From contig NZ_CP143542.1 of NCBI RefSeq assembly GCF_046237605.1, forward strand, positions 1,116,001 to 1,180,000: 64,000 bases of DNA. Reading direction: 5' to 3'. Of the stretch, positions 44,266-52,394 are shown piece by piece (positions within the stretch are counted from its first letter, which is position 1; each line of letters begins with the position of its first letter). The notes under the pieces were generated by a model that saw nothing but the letters and a program-made list of their open reading frames with translations, had not been told where the DNA came from and made no database searches. The stretch comes from Paraperibacillus marinus. Its GTDB lineage: Bacteria; Bacillota; Bacilli; Bacillales; DSM-1321. The translations under genes and the position numbers were made by a program.

Positions 44266-44774
44266 ACAGATTGATCCTCCCGCTCTCCGCTCTTTTCTTT
44301 TTTATGGCGGAAAGTACCTATGCCCAGCTGTTCTCTGGAAACCACTTTGGCAGCACCCGGATTTTTGTGCCCCATTTTTTATTCATATTCATCGTTTTTT
44401 TAACGATATTCGGTTCGTCCAAGAACGGAATCATTTATGGACTGCTGACCGGCTTTTTATTTGATGTCATTTATACAGAGATTCTGGGGATATATGCTTT
44501 CTTATTTGCTTTTCTCGCATTTCTTGTTTCGCGGGTCATGAAGATGGTGCATTCCAATATTCTGGTTGCATCACTGGTCTCCATTGCGGCCATCGCGGTG
44601 CTTGAGTCCATGGTCTTTCAGGTGAATACCCAGATACATGACGTGGGCATGACTTTCCAGGAATTCGCGTCCATCAGGCTTCTGCCTACACTGCTCCTGA
44701 ACCTGGCGGCCGTTATCATCCTGGCCTTCCCGCTCAAGTACTTGATTGAAAAGGCGGATGATGGCCGGGACTGA
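44262..44774 (+). CDS. mreD: Rod shape-determining protein MreD
   Basis: MreD is a small membrane partner of MreC. The 170-residue product is almost wholly hydrophobic with about five helices, including a central IFGSSKNGIIYGLLTGFLFDVIYTEILGIYA region (quoted from two adjoining segments) typical of MreD. The GTG start overlaps the mreC stop by four bases with GGAGGACC upstream, so translation is coupled. Confidence 0.92.
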   Translation: MNRLILPLSALFFFMAESTYAQLFSGNHFGSTRIFVPHFLFIFIVFLTIFGSSKNGIIYGLLTGFLFDVIYTEILGIYAFLFAFLAFLVSRVMKMVHSNILVASLVSIAAIAVLESMVFQVNTQIHDVGMTFQEFASIRLLPTLLLNLAAVIILAFPLKYLIEKADDGRD

Positions 44775-44871
44775 CGTGCTGAACCAAAAAAAACCTGTTC
44801 TTTCGTTTCTGGGAAAAAGGATAAAGGCTCGGTATGTCGAATAGTAAATCGTTGAGGTGAATTATACCGTC

Positions 44872-45552
44872 ATGAGTAATAAATTGCTGCAAAATGTCAT
44901 CATAAAAGGAACAAAAGAAGGGCTGACCCTCCATCTCGATGATTCTTGTTCATTTCAAGAGCTGCTGCAGGAGCTTGACTCCAAGCTCTCCGCCAATATC
45001 CGCACCCAGGAAAACATGCCTTCCCTTAAGGTCAGGGTGCATGCAGGGAACCGGTACCTGACACAGGAGCAGGAAGTTCAAATAAAGGAAGTTATCTTAC
45101 AGAAAAAGATATTCAATATTGAAGAAATCCAATCCAATGTCATCAGCCGTGATGAAGCCTTGCGGATGAAAGAGGAATCAGCCGTCACATCCTATGCCGG
45201 CATCATCCGATCCGGCCAGGTGATGGAAGTTCCGGGAGATCTCCTGCTGATCGGCGATGTGAATCCGGGCGGACAGGTGGCTGCTGGGGGAAATATCTTT
45301 ATACTCGGTGCCTTGAAGGGCATGGCCCATGCGGGGAAAAATGGCAGGGAGGATGCCGTCATCACCGCCTCCATTTTTACGCCCTCCATGCTTAAGGTCG
45401 GGGAATTGATGAGATGGGCCCCCGGAGAAGAGCTTGAAGATGCCCAGGGGATGGAATGCGCTTATGTGGAAGAAGGCCGGATCATTACGGATAGATTGCT
45501 TGCTTTAAAGAAAAAAAGACCAAGTTTACATACATTTAAAGGGGGTCTCTAA
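44872..45552 (+). CDS. minC: Septum site-determining protein MinC
   Basis: MinC blocks FtsZ polymerisation away from mid-cell and is held at the membrane by MinD. The 226-residue product has the N-terminal FtsZ-inhibiting domain (VIIKGTKEGLTLHLDDSCSF) and the C-terminal beta-helix that binds MinD (VIGDVNPGG-type LLIGDVNPGGQVAAGGNIFI). ATG at 44872 fits the usual N-terminus; the GTG at 44857 overlaps the GAGGTG ribosome site. It lies two bases from minD. Confidence 0.94.
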   Translation: MSNKLLQNVIIKGTKEGLTLHLDDSCSFQELLQELDSKLSANIRTQENMPSLKVRVHAGNRYLTQEQEVQIKEVILQKKIFNIEEIQSNVISRDEALRMKEESAVTSYAGIIRSGQVMEVPGDLLLIGDVNPGGQVAAGGNIFILGALKGMAHAGKNGREDAVITASIFTPSMLKVGELMRWAPGEELEDAQGMECAYVEEGRIITDRLLALKKKRPSLHTFKGGL

Positions 45553-45554
45553 TC

Positions 45555-46358
45555 GTGGGAGAGGCAATAGTTATAACTTCTGGTAAAGGCGGCGTTGGAA
45601 AGACGACCACCTCGGCAAATCTGGGCACGTCCCTTGCGCTTCTAGGCAAAAAAGTCTGCCTTGTGGATACCGATATCGGCCTGCGAAACCTGGATGTAGT
45701 GATGGGGCTAGAGAACAGGATCATTTATGACCTTGTCGATGTAGTGGAAGGCCGCTGCAAGCTTCACCAGGCACTGGTCAAGGACAAGCGCTTTGATGAT
45801 CTTTTGTATCTGCTGCCGGCCGCCCAGACAAGCGATAAGCATGCGGTGAATCCTGAACAGATGAAGGAGCTCGTGAACAGCCTTAAACAGGACTATGACT
45901 ATATCATCATCGACTGTCCGGCAGGCATCGAGCAGGGCTACAAGAATGCCGTTGCGGGTGCTGATAAGGCTATTGTGGTCACAACCCCCGAGGTATCTGC
46001 TGTGCGGGATGCTGACCGGATCATCGGCCTTCTTGAAAAAGAAGAAAACATTGAAGCTCCGAAGCTCGTGATCAATCGGATCAGGAGCCATATGGTCAAG
46101 AGCGGTGAAATGCTGGACATCGATGATATCACCCAGCATCTTTCCATCGACCTGCTCGGCATCGTAGTCGATGATGACCAGGTAATCAAGGCATCGAACC
46201 AGGGAGAGCCGATCGCCCTTGACCCGGACAATCGCGCATCTGTCGCTTACCGCAACATAGCGAGGAGAATCCTCGGTGAAGCGGTGCCTTTAAAGCCGCT
46301 TGACGAAGAACCCAAAGGCTTCGTGGCGAAAATTAAAAAATTCTTCGGTGTACGCTAA
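45555..46358 (+). CDS. minD: Septum site-determining ATPase MinD
   Basis: MinD is a deviant-Walker P-loop ATPase that recruits MinC to the membrane. The 267-residue product has the deviant Walker A GKGGVGKTT, the switch region LVDTDIGLRNLD and IIDCPAGIEQG, and a C-terminal amphipathic membrane-targeting helix (GFVAKIKKFFGVR). GTG start with AAGGGGGT upstream. The stop lies just before the left arm of a terminator that an insertion sequence has split. Confidence 0.97.
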   Translation: MGEAIVITSGKGGVGKTTTSANLGTSLALLGKKVCLVDTDIGLRNLDVVMGLENRIIYDLVDVVEGRCKLHQALVKDKRFDDLLYLLPAAQTSDKHAVNPEQMKELVNSLKQDYDYIIIDCPAGIEQGYKNAVAGADKAIVVTTPEVSAVRDADRIIGLLEKEENIEAPKLVINRIRSHMVKSGEMLDIDDITQHLSIDLLGIVVDDDQVIKASNQGEPIALDPDNRASVAYRNIARRILGEAVPLKPLDEEPKGFVAKIKKFFGVR

Positions 46359-46377
46359 AAAAACAGCTTGAGCGATC
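46359..46377 (+). terminator. Left arm and loop of the minD terminator, split by the insertion sequence
   Basis: AAAAACAGCTT followed by GAGCGATC abuts the element. The other arm, AAGCTGTTTTTT, lies at 48276-48287. Rejoined, they give a stem of about 13 bp (…CAGCTTGA/TCAAGCTG…) closed by a GCGA tetraloop and followed by a T run. In the present arrangement the arms are 1.9 kb apart, so minD transcripts must end elsewhere. Confidence 0.85.
46370..46377 (+). repeat. Target-site duplication, left copy
   Basis: GAGCGATC occurs here and again at 48268-48275, directly flanking the element. Confidence 0.9.
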
Positions 46378-46423
46378 GAGGGCACTGAAAAAGTCCTTAA
46401 AGGATAGCTTTGTTAAATTGGAC

Positions 46424-46560
46424 GGTTGATTTCCACTCCAGGATGCTACGCTTTCCGCGGGGCGTGCGGTGAGCCTCCTCAGCGCTATAGCGCCTGCGGG
46501 GTCTCACCTGTCCCGCTAATCCCGCAGGAGTCTCCGCACCTTCCGTTCCAATCAACCTAG
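46424..46560 (+). repeat. GC-rich palindromic leader of the insertion sequence
   Basis: This segment is bounded by GGTTGATTTCCACTCC and by its imperfect complement around 46540-46557. It contains GGTGAGCCTCCTC...GCGGGGTCTCACC and CCCGCAGGAG-type stems. No gene is seen. Part of it (46424-46458) resembles, in reverse, the repeat at 58132-58163. Its role may be to fold and shield the transposase from outside transcription. Confidence 0.6.
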
Positions 46561-46593
46561 TGCTACTGAACCTATATTTTAGACAAACTATAA

Positions 46594-46640
46594 GCCGTCC
46601 AAATTCCTGACTTTTTTAAGGGATTCGGGCGGTTTTTATT
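46594..46640 (+). terminator. Terminator just upstream of the transposase gene
   Basis: CCGTCC-ATTCCT pairs with AGGGAT-GGGCGG and is followed by TTTTTATTTT. Placed before the gene, it would stop transcription entering from minD. Confidence 0.75.
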
Positions 46641-46669
46641 TTATAATAAAGGTAATCTATTCGAAATGG

Positions 46670-48145
46670 GTGGTTCCAATGATGCCAATGCAACAATCAA
46701 TCAAACTAAGTCCTTATATGGGTCTCTATGACCTTATCGTGCCAAAGGATAATATGTTGCGCCAGATTAATGATCTGGTCGACTTTACCTTTGTTTACGA
46801 AGAGCTCCAGGATAAGTATTGCCTTGATAATGGCCGGAACGCAATCGACCCGATCCGAATGTTCAAATACCTATTATTAAAAACCATCCATGACCTTTCG
46901 GACATGGATATTATTGAGCGTTCCAAATACGATATGTCCTTCAAATATTTCCTGGACATGACTCCAGAAGAGGAAGTTATAAACCCGAGCTCCCTGACCA
47001 AATTCCGTAAATTGAGGTTAAAGGATAGCAACCTCCTGGATTTGCTTATTAATAAAACGGTAGAGATTGCCTTAGAAAAAGAGATTATCAAAAGCAATTC
47101 CATTATCGTCGATGCCACTCATACAAAAGCCCGTTATAATCAGATGAAACCGAAGGAAGTTCTGATGGAGCGCTCCAAGAAGCTGAGGAAGGCGATTTAC
47201 CAAATCGATGAATCCATGAAGTCCAAATTCCCTCCCAAGAAAAAAACGGATGTGTTGGAGGATGAAATTACTTATTCACAAAAACTTATTGAAGTGATCG
47301 AAAAGGAAGAGACAATAGTCCATTATCCGGCCGTTAAGGAACAGCTGAACCTATTGAAAGAGACAGTCTCAGATGACTTGGAACAGCTCCAATGTTCAAA
47401 GGATCAGGATGCGAAGGTGGGACACAAGACAGCAGATACTTCATTCTTTGGATATAAGACCCACCTGGCGATGAGCGAGGAACGAATTATCACGGCAGCT
47501 GTGATTACGACAGGCGACAAAAATGATGGCAAGCAACTTCATACTCTTATTGAGAAAAGCAAAGAAGCTGGTATGAAGATTGAAACGGTGATTGGCGATA
47601 CGGCATATTCAGAAAAAGAGAATATTATCTATAGCAAGACAAACGAAATTGAATTGATTGCCAAATTGAATCCAAATATTACCCAAGGCACTCGTAGTAA
47701 GGAAAATGAATTTGAATTCAATAAGGACGCTGGGATGTATGTATGTAAAGGAGGACACCTCGCAATCAGGAAGGCTCGACAAGGGAAGAAACATACGGAC
47801 AGTAACGGCAGGAACCAGGTAGATACCTATTATTTTGATATTGAAAAATGCAAGCGTTGCCCGTTAAGGGAAGGTTGTTATAAAGAAGGAGCGAAAAGCA
47901 AGACGTATTCTGTTTCGTTGAAGTCACCTGAACACTCTGATCAGGCAGTGTTTCAGGAAAGTGAGTACTTCAAAGAGAAATCAAAAGAACGGTATAAAAT
48001 AGAGGCGAAGAATAGCGAATTGAAACACAGGCACGGGTATGATGTAGCCACATCCTCGGGTCTGATTGGCATGGAAATGCAAGGTGCCATGGCCATATTT
48101 ACAGTCAATTTAAAAAGAATTCTAAAACTGATGGTACAAAAATAA
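46670..48145 (+). CDS. IS1182-family transposase
   Basis: This 491-residue DDE transposase moves the surrounding element. Catalytic residues are in IIVDATHTKARYN (first Asp), VIGDTAYSEKEN (second Asp) and KIEAKNSELKHRHG (Glu). The N-terminal DUF772-type domain (IDPIRMFKYLLLKTIHDLSDMD) and a C-terminal cysteine cluster (CKRCPLREGC) are typical of the family. There is no frameshift or stop, so it is probably active. The GTG start has only a weak upstream site (GGTAAT), which keeps translation low. Confidence 0.95.
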   Translation: MVPMMPMQQSIKLSPYMGLYDLIVPKDNMLRQINDLVDFTFVYEELQDKYCLDNGRNAIDPIRMFKYLLLKTIHDLSDMDIIERSKYDMSFKYFLDMTPEEEVINPSSLTKFRKLRLKDSNLLDLLINKTVEIALEKEIIKSNSIIVDATHTKARYNQMKPKEVLMERSKKLRKAIYQIDESMKSKFPPKKKTDVLEDEITYSQKLIEVIEKEETIVHYPAVKEQLNLLKETVSDDLEQLQCSKDQDAKVGHKTADTSFFGYKTHLAMSEERIITAAVITTGDKNDGKQLHTLIEKSKEAGMKIETVIGDTAYSEKENIIYSKTNEIELIAKLNPNITQGTRSKENEFEFNKDAGMYVCKGGHLAIRKARQGKKHTDSNGRNQVDTYYFDIEKCKRCPLREGCYKEGAKSKTYSVSLKSPEHSDQAVFQESEYFKEKSKERYKIEAKNSELKHRHGYDVATSSGLIGMEMQGAMAIFTVNLKRILKLMVQK

Positions 48146-48173
48146 AAGCAAAAAGAGAAAAAAACAGAAAAAG

Positions 48174-48217
48174 AACCGATTCACTTCCAAAAACATGGAA
48201 GTGAATCGGTTTTTTTC
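48174..48217 (+). terminator. Terminator at the right end of the insertion sequence
   Basis: AACCGATTCACTTCC and GGAAGTGAATCGGTT form a perfect 15-bp stem followed by TTTTT. Confidence 0.95.
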
Positions 48218-48267
48218 GTTTGGATTCTTTAGAAAATCTAAAAAATTGGAAGATTTTCAGTGGCCTC

Positions 48268-48275
48268 GAGCGATC
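48268..48275 (+). repeat. Target-site duplication, right copy
   Basis: GAGCGATC is identical to 46370-46377 and is followed by the second arm of the minD terminator. Confidence 0.9.
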
Positions 48276-48293
48276 AAGCTGTTTTTTATTTCG

Positions 48294-48348
48294 AGGAAAT
48301 GGGGGACAGTCCCTATTTCCCGGAAATAAGGGACAATCCCCCATTTCC
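48294..48348 (+). repeat. Long inverted repeat upstream of the spoIVF promoter
   Basis: GGAAATGGGGGA-GTCCCT-ATTTCC and its complement form a stem of about 24 bp with few mismatches and almost no loop. It could isolate the spoIVF promoter from upstream transcription. The GGGACAG core also occurs near mreC and spo0B. Confidence 0.75.
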
Positions 48349-48354
48349 ATTTGA

Positions 48355-48383
48355 GCATAATCCGGACATGCTGTGCATACATT
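48355..48383 (+). promoter_or_regulatory. Sigma-E promoter of the spoIVFA-spoIVFB operon
   Basis: GCATAAT at 48355-48361 and CATACATT at 48376-48383 are 14 bases apart. The -10 is a full match to the sigma-E consensus CATACAmT. The operon is sigma-E dependent in B. subtilis. Confidence 0.75.
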
Positions 48384-48416
48384 TTATCAGGATTGATGTG
48401 GAGGGGGATCGAAGCG

Positions 48417-49166
48417 ATGAAGAGCAGGCAAAAGGAGATCAGGGACAGGATTGCGAAACGGAGGAAGCAGGAGGGAAGGAAGGCGGGCCTTAACGCGGCG
48501 TACAGGAAGGCTGAGGGGATTTTTGATGATGGAAGTTATGAGATGGCCCCGGAGGCGGATCATCCGTTATTCAAAAAAGAAGTGTTTTACTTTAAAATCC
48601 TCGCTTCTCTCTGTTTGTTCCTGCTGACAGCCATTATCTTCAAGAACCCGTCTTCTGCCTTTGAGGTTCCGAGGAAGACGGTCAGTCATTATATGAAAGA
48701 AGACTTTGAGTTTGCAGCGGCGAAGGATTGGTATCAGGATACCTTCGGGAAGCCGCTTGTGTTTCTGCCTGAGAAGAAAGAAACGGTCACAGCTGAAAAG
48801 GAGAGCGGAAATTACTCGCTTCCCGCTTCAGGAAAGATTGAACAGACATTTGAAGCAAACGGCCAGGGCATCATGATTGAAACGGATAAAGATTCGCCGG
48901 TCGAATCTGCAAGAGAGGGCGTCATCATTTTTGCAGGCAGTCAGGACAAGCTTGGCAGGACTGTCGTTATCCAGCACAGCGACAAAAGTGAGACCTGGTA
49001 CGGACATTTGGGCTCAATCGATGTGAAGCTGTATGAAACGGTCAAAAAAGGAAATGTGGTCGGCAGAGTCACCAATAAAGCGGGAGAAGCAAAAGGGACG
49101 TTTTATCTCGCTGTTAAAAAGGGCTCACAGTTTGTGGATCCTAAACAGGTGATTCCATTTGAATGA
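48417..49166 (+). CDS. spoIVFA: Stage IV sporulation protein FA
   Basis: SpoIVFA anchors and inhibits the SpoIVFB protease in the outer forespore membrane until the forespore signal arrives. The 249-residue product has a basic cytoplasmic N-terminus, one helix (ILASLCLFLLTAIIF) and a C-terminal M23-like fold (SAREGVIIFAGSQDKLGRTVVIQH, YGHLGSIDV). The HxH zinc motif is absent (FYLAV in its place), so it is not a peptidase. ATG at 48417 has GGAGGGGG upstream. The stop overlaps spoIVFB by eight bases. Confidence 0.92.
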   Translation: MKSRQKEIRDRIAKRRKQEGRKAGLNAAYRKAEGIFDDGSYEMAPEADHPLFKKEVFYFKILASLCLFLLTAIIFKNPSSAFEVPRKTVSHYMKEDFEFAAAKDWYQDTFGKPLVFLPEKKETVTAEKESGNYSLPASGKIEQTFEANGQGIMIETDKDSPVESAREGVIIFAGSQDKLGRTVVIQHSDKSETWYGHLGSIDVKLYETVKKGNVVGRVTNKAGEAKGTFYLAVKKGSQFVDPKQVIPFE

Positions 49167-50025
49167 TTACCTTCGCCTGCTGTCAAAGATCGAAATACAT
49201 TCTACCTTTTGGATCGTGCTCGGGATAGGAGTTTTGACAGCTCAGTTCATCCCTCTCTGTATGCTGTTTCTAATCATCTTGGTCCATGAACTGGGGCATG
49301 CCGCAGCTGCCCGTTACTTTTCCTGGAGAATCAAAGCGATCCGGCTGCTGCCCTTTGGCGGGGCCCTGGTAACGGAGGAGCATGGCAACCGGGCGCTGAA
49401 GGAAGAGCTGGCGGTGACCCTTGCCGGCCCGCTGCAGCATGTCTGGCTCTGCGGTGTCTCATACATCCTGTACCAGGCTGACGTAATTATGCTGGATGCT
49501 TTCCAGGATTTTTTCTATATGAATCTGGTAATCTTCTTATTTAACCTGCTGCCAATCTGGCCGCTGGACGGCGGAAGGCTGATGCTCATCCTCCTGTCCG
49601 CCTGGCTTCCGTTTTTGGAGGCGCATAAATATACAGTCTATGCCTCGTTCCTGTTCGCAGGGACGGGAATTGCCGCCTGCCTGGTTTTTGCCCCGCTTAA
49701 CCTGAATATGTGGGCCATGGCCCTGTTCATCCTCTTTTCACTTTTCGCGGAATGGAAGCAGCGGCACTATGTTTTTGTGCGATTCCTCCTTGAGCGGCAT
49801 TATGGACGCAATGCCGGCTTTAAGACTCTAAAGCCCCTCCATGCGGATGTGACGGAAACCATTACCGATGTGCTCAGCAGATTTCAAAAGGGCTGCAAGC
49901 ATCCAATCGTCATCGTAAAGGAAGGGAAGGAACGTGGAGTCCTCGATGAAAATGAAATTCTTCATGCTTACTTCACAGATAAGCTGATCCATATCAAAAT
50001 GGATGACCTGTTATACTCCTATTAA
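49159..50025 (+). CDS. spoIVFB: SpoIVFB intramembrane metalloprotease
   Basis: This site-2-type protease cleaves pro-sigma-K inside the membrane and so activates late mother-cell transcription. The 288-residue product has six or so helices with LVHELGHAAAARYF (HExxH) near residue 43 and PIWPLDGGRLML supplying the third metal ligand near residue 137. A C-terminal CBS-like domain (PIVIVKEGKERGVLDENEILHAY) senses ATP in the B. subtilis enzyme. TTG start with AGGTGAT upstream, coupled to spoIVFA. Confidence 0.95.
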   Translation: MNDYLRLLSKIEIHSTFWIVLGIGVLTAQFIPLCMLFLIILVHELGHAAAARYFSWRIKAIRLLPFGGALVTEEHGNRALKEELAVTLAGPLQHVWLCGVSYILYQADVIMLDAFQDFFYMNLVIFLFNLLPIWPLDGGRLMLILLSAWLPFLEAHKYTVYASFLFAGTGIAACLVFAPLNLNMWAMALFILFSLFAEWKQRHYVFVRFLLERHYGRNAGFKTLKPLHADVTETITDVLSRFQKGCKHPIVIVKEGKERGVLDENEILHAYFTDKLIHIKMDDLLYSY

Positions 50026-50090
50026 CTGTGGTATCCTTTTTTCATGGATAAGCCGGAACGGCCGGCTATTGATGAAGAAAGGGTTTTTTT

Positions 50091-51563
50091 ATGAAAAGAT
50101 TGATTGTGAATGCGGCAGGAAGGGAAAAAAGGTTTGCGGTGACTGAACAAGGGGGCATCGTGAAGCTTGAAGTTCAGCAGCCTGGCCAGGAAAGTCTGAC
50201 TGGTAGTGTTTTTTGGGGCATGGTGACAAAGGTGCTGCCCGGCATGGAGGCAGCCTTTGTAGACATCGGCCAGGGAAAGCACGGTTTCCTTTACAGAGAT
50301 GACCTGCCGTCCTACCAGCTGTCAAAACTTGATTATACAGCCAAAAAAAATACTTCCATCGGACATTTTGTCCGCCAGGGGGAGAGAATGCTGGTCCAGG
50401 TTGTCAGGGATGCATCAGGAAACAAAGGTCCTAAGCTTTCCGGAATCATTGAGCTTGCTTCTGATAAAATGGTGGCCATGTTTGGGACTGATTATATAGG
50501 GGTTTCAAAAAAGATGAAATCGAACGGGCAGGAGTATTGGAGGAAAACCGCATTCAGCAAGAAGAACAGCGGTGAGGGAATGATTATCCGCACTTCAATG
50601 GAAGGATCTTCCCTTGAGGAATTTTCCCGGGAGCTTGCGGGGCTTAGGATGCAGTATGCTGAAATCAAGGACAGAGCCTCCTCGCTGAAAAAAACAGGCC
50701 TGGTTCATGCCAGGGATACATTCCTCGAGCAAATCCTGAAGGAAGAGCTGCATGCAGGGGATGAAGTGGCCGTTGATGATTTCGACTTGCACCAGGCTCT
50801 CAAAAAGCTGCTTAACACGGGGGTCACTGTGGTTCATGAACGCGGGCCGGAAGGCATCTTTTCCCGGCATGGAATCGAAAAAGAGGCCGAAAAGGCACTC
50901 CGGCAGGCCGTCTGGCTCGAAGGAGGAAGCTATCTGATCATCCAGGAAACGGAAGCCTGTACGGTGATTGATGTGAATACGGGCAGCTACACAGGAAAGT
51001 CCCATAAAGAAGAAACCATCACTAAAGCCAATGTAGAAGCGGCAAGAGAAGCCGCCAGACAGCTAAGGCTGAGGAATATCGGCGGAATCATCATCATTGA
51101 TTTTATTAATATGGAGAATCCCCTCAGCAGAAAAAAGGTTCAGCAGGCATTGCAGGAAGCCCTCTCAAAGGATGAGATGAGGACAGTGATCACCGGATTT
51201 ACAGAGCTCGGCATGCTTCAGCTCACAAGGAAAAAAGCGGGACCAGGCCTCCGGGAAAAGCTGACAGTCACATGTCCTGCATGCAGAGGCAGCGGAAGTG
51301 TGGAGAGTGCTGAAACCATGGCCTTCCGCCTTGAGCGGGAACTGATTGAGGCCCGTGCCAATGAAGCGGAGGGGGCCTGGATAGAAGCAACGGCAGATGT
51401 AACTTCAGCTCTGGCCGGAGCAGGGGAAGAGCATCTTCTGCTCCTCGAGCAGATGGCCGGCAAAAAGCTGATCTTCACAACGCTTTCTTCACAGATTCCC
51501 GCCTATCGCATCAGGCAATTCGGCAGCCTTGATGAAATCAGGGAGAGGGCGGAAAGAGAGTAA
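50091..51563 (+). CDS. rng: Ribonuclease G/E family endoribonuclease
   Basis: This enzyme cuts single-stranded AU-rich RNA in rRNA processing and mRNA decay. The 490-residue product has an N-terminal S1 domain with the KVLPGMEAAFVDIG...GFLYRDDL pattern. The catalytic aspartates are in TVIDVNTGSYTG and IIIIDFINM. The zinc link is CPACRGSG. There is no long C-terminal scaffold, so it is of the RNase G type. B. subtilis lacks this gene and relies on RNase Y, but other Bacillaceae keep it upstream of rplU as here. Confidence 0.93.
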   Translation: MKRLIVNAAGREKRFAVTEQGGIVKLEVQQPGQESLTGSVFWGMVTKVLPGMEAAFVDIGQGKHGFLYRDDLPSYQLSKLDYTAKKNTSIGHFVRQGERMLVQVVRDASGNKGPKLSGIIELASDKMVAMFGTDYIGVSKKMKSNGQEYWRKTAFSKKNSGEGMIIRTSMEGSSLEEFSRELAGLRMQYAEIKDRASSLKKTGLVHARDTFLEQILKEELHAGDEVAVDDFDLHQALKKLLNTGVTVVHERGPEGIFSRHGIEKEAEKALRQAVWLEGGSYLIIQETEACTVIDVNTGSYTGKSHKEETITKANVEAAREAARQLRLRNIGGIIIIDFINMENPLSRKKVQQALQEALSKDEMRTVITGFTELGMLQLTRKKAGPGLREKLTVTCPACRGSGSVESAETMAFRLERELIEARANEAEGAWIEATADVTSALAGAGEEHLLLLEQMAGKKLIFTTLSSQIPAYRIRQFGSLDEIRERAERE

Positions 51564-51582
51564 TCCTTTCTTGAAAAGGCTA

Positions 51583-51612
51583 TTGACTTAGAGAAACTAC
51601 CTGTGCTATTAT
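51583..51612 (+). promoter_or_regulatory. Promoter of the rplU operon
   Basis: TTGACT at 51583 and TATTAT at 51607 are 18 bases apart, with TGC directly before the -10 (extended -10). Confidence 0.75.
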
Positions 51613-51720
51613 TTACTATGTTATGTTTGTAGCACCCGTGCTACAACCGCACAGATCAGGTTTAAGCTTTTTGCCCTGCAAAAACGCCTGTGATGGCGAG
51701 TCTGAGTTAATTAGAGGAGG
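51613..51720 (+). promoter_or_regulatory. Ribosomal protein L21 leader RNA
   Basis: The segment between promoter and start codon contains the GTAGCACCCGTGCTAC hairpin, followed by a second folded block (GGTTTAAGCTTTTTGCCCTGC and the CGCC...GGCG stem). This is the position and look of the L21 leader of Firmicutes, through which L21 is thought to control its own operon. It is identified by position and pattern, not by a covariance search. Confidence 0.7.
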
Positions 51721-51727
51721 TGCAAGT

Positions 51728-52036
51728 ATGTACGCAATTATTGAAACTGGCGGTAAACAAATCAAAGTTGAAGCTGGCCAATCTATCGTTATTGAAAAAC
51801 TGAACGTAGAAGCTGGTGAAGCTGTAACATTTGACAAAGTTCTATTCGTAGGCGGAGACAACGTGAAAGTAGGAAGCCCTGTTGTTGAGGGAGCTACTGT
51901 AACCGGCAAGGTTGAAAACCACGGCCGCGCGAAGAAAATCATCGTCTTCAAATACAAAGCGAAGAAAAACAACCGCAAAAAGCAAGGTCATCGTCAGCCA
52001 TACACTCGAGTAACTATCGACGCGATCAACGCGTAA
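51728..52036 (+). CDS. rplU: 50S ribosomal protein L21
   Basis: This 102-residue ribosomal protein starts MYAIIETGGKQIKVEAGQ and ends with the basic KKNNRKKQGHRQPYTRV segment that binds 23S rRNA. ATG at 51728 has GAGGAGGTG upstream. It is the first gene of rplU-prp-rpmA. Confidence 0.98.
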   Translation: MYAIIETGGKQIKVEAGQSIVIEKLNVEAGEAVTFDKVLFVGGDNVKVGSPVVEGATVTGKVENHGRAKKIIVFKYKAKKNNRKKQGHRQPYTRVTIDAINA

Positions 52037-52046
52037 GGCTGTCTGT

Positions 52047-52382
52047 ATGATAAATGTGATTTTTGATCATGGCGCTGATGGAAGGATTTCTTCTTTTACC
52101 ATGAGTGGACATGCTAATTTTGCTGAACCAGGCCAGGATATCGTCTGTGCCGGTGCTTCAGCCGTTTCCTTCGGGACGGTCAACGCCATCATGGCATTGA
52201 CCGGGGTTGAACCTGAAATTGACATGGAGGGCGGCGGAGGATTCCTTAAATGTGCAATCCCCGGCGCGCTTCCCGAGGCTGCTGCTGAAAAAATCCAGCT
52301 GCTCCTGGAAGCCATGCTGATTTCCATGCAGACGATTGAACGGGATTATGATGAATACATGAAAGTGATTGTTAACAAGTAG
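52047..52382 (+). CDS. prp: Ribosomal-processing cysteine protease Prp
   Basis: Prp removes the N-terminal extension of ribosomal protein L27 and is essential where it occurs. The 111-residue product has the catalytic pair His22 (SGHANFA) and Cys34 (DIVCAGASA). It lies between rplU and rpmA, and the L27 encoded next has the matching cleavage site. It is known as ysxB in B. subtilis. Confidence 0.95.
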   Translation: MINVIFDHGADGRISSFTMSGHANFAEPGQDIVCAGASAVSFGTVNAIMALTGVEPEIDMEGGGGFLKCAIPGALPEAAAEKIQLLLEAMLISMQTIERDYDEYMKVIVNK

Positions 52383-52394
52383 GAGGTGGAATTA

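Larger units (their letters stand above)
46378..48267 (+). mobile_element. IS1182-family insertion sequence, intact
   Basis: The element is 1890 bp. Its ends are imperfect inverted repeats: GAGGGCACTGAAAA on the left and, read inward from the right, GAGGCCACTGAAAA. Both sides carry the same 8-bp direct repeat. It contains a GC-rich leader with hairpins, an internal terminator, one uninterrupted transposase gene and a strong terminator at the right end. The clean ends and duplication indicate a recent insertion. It sits between minD and spoIVFA, which are adjacent in B. subtilis. Confidence 0.92.
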
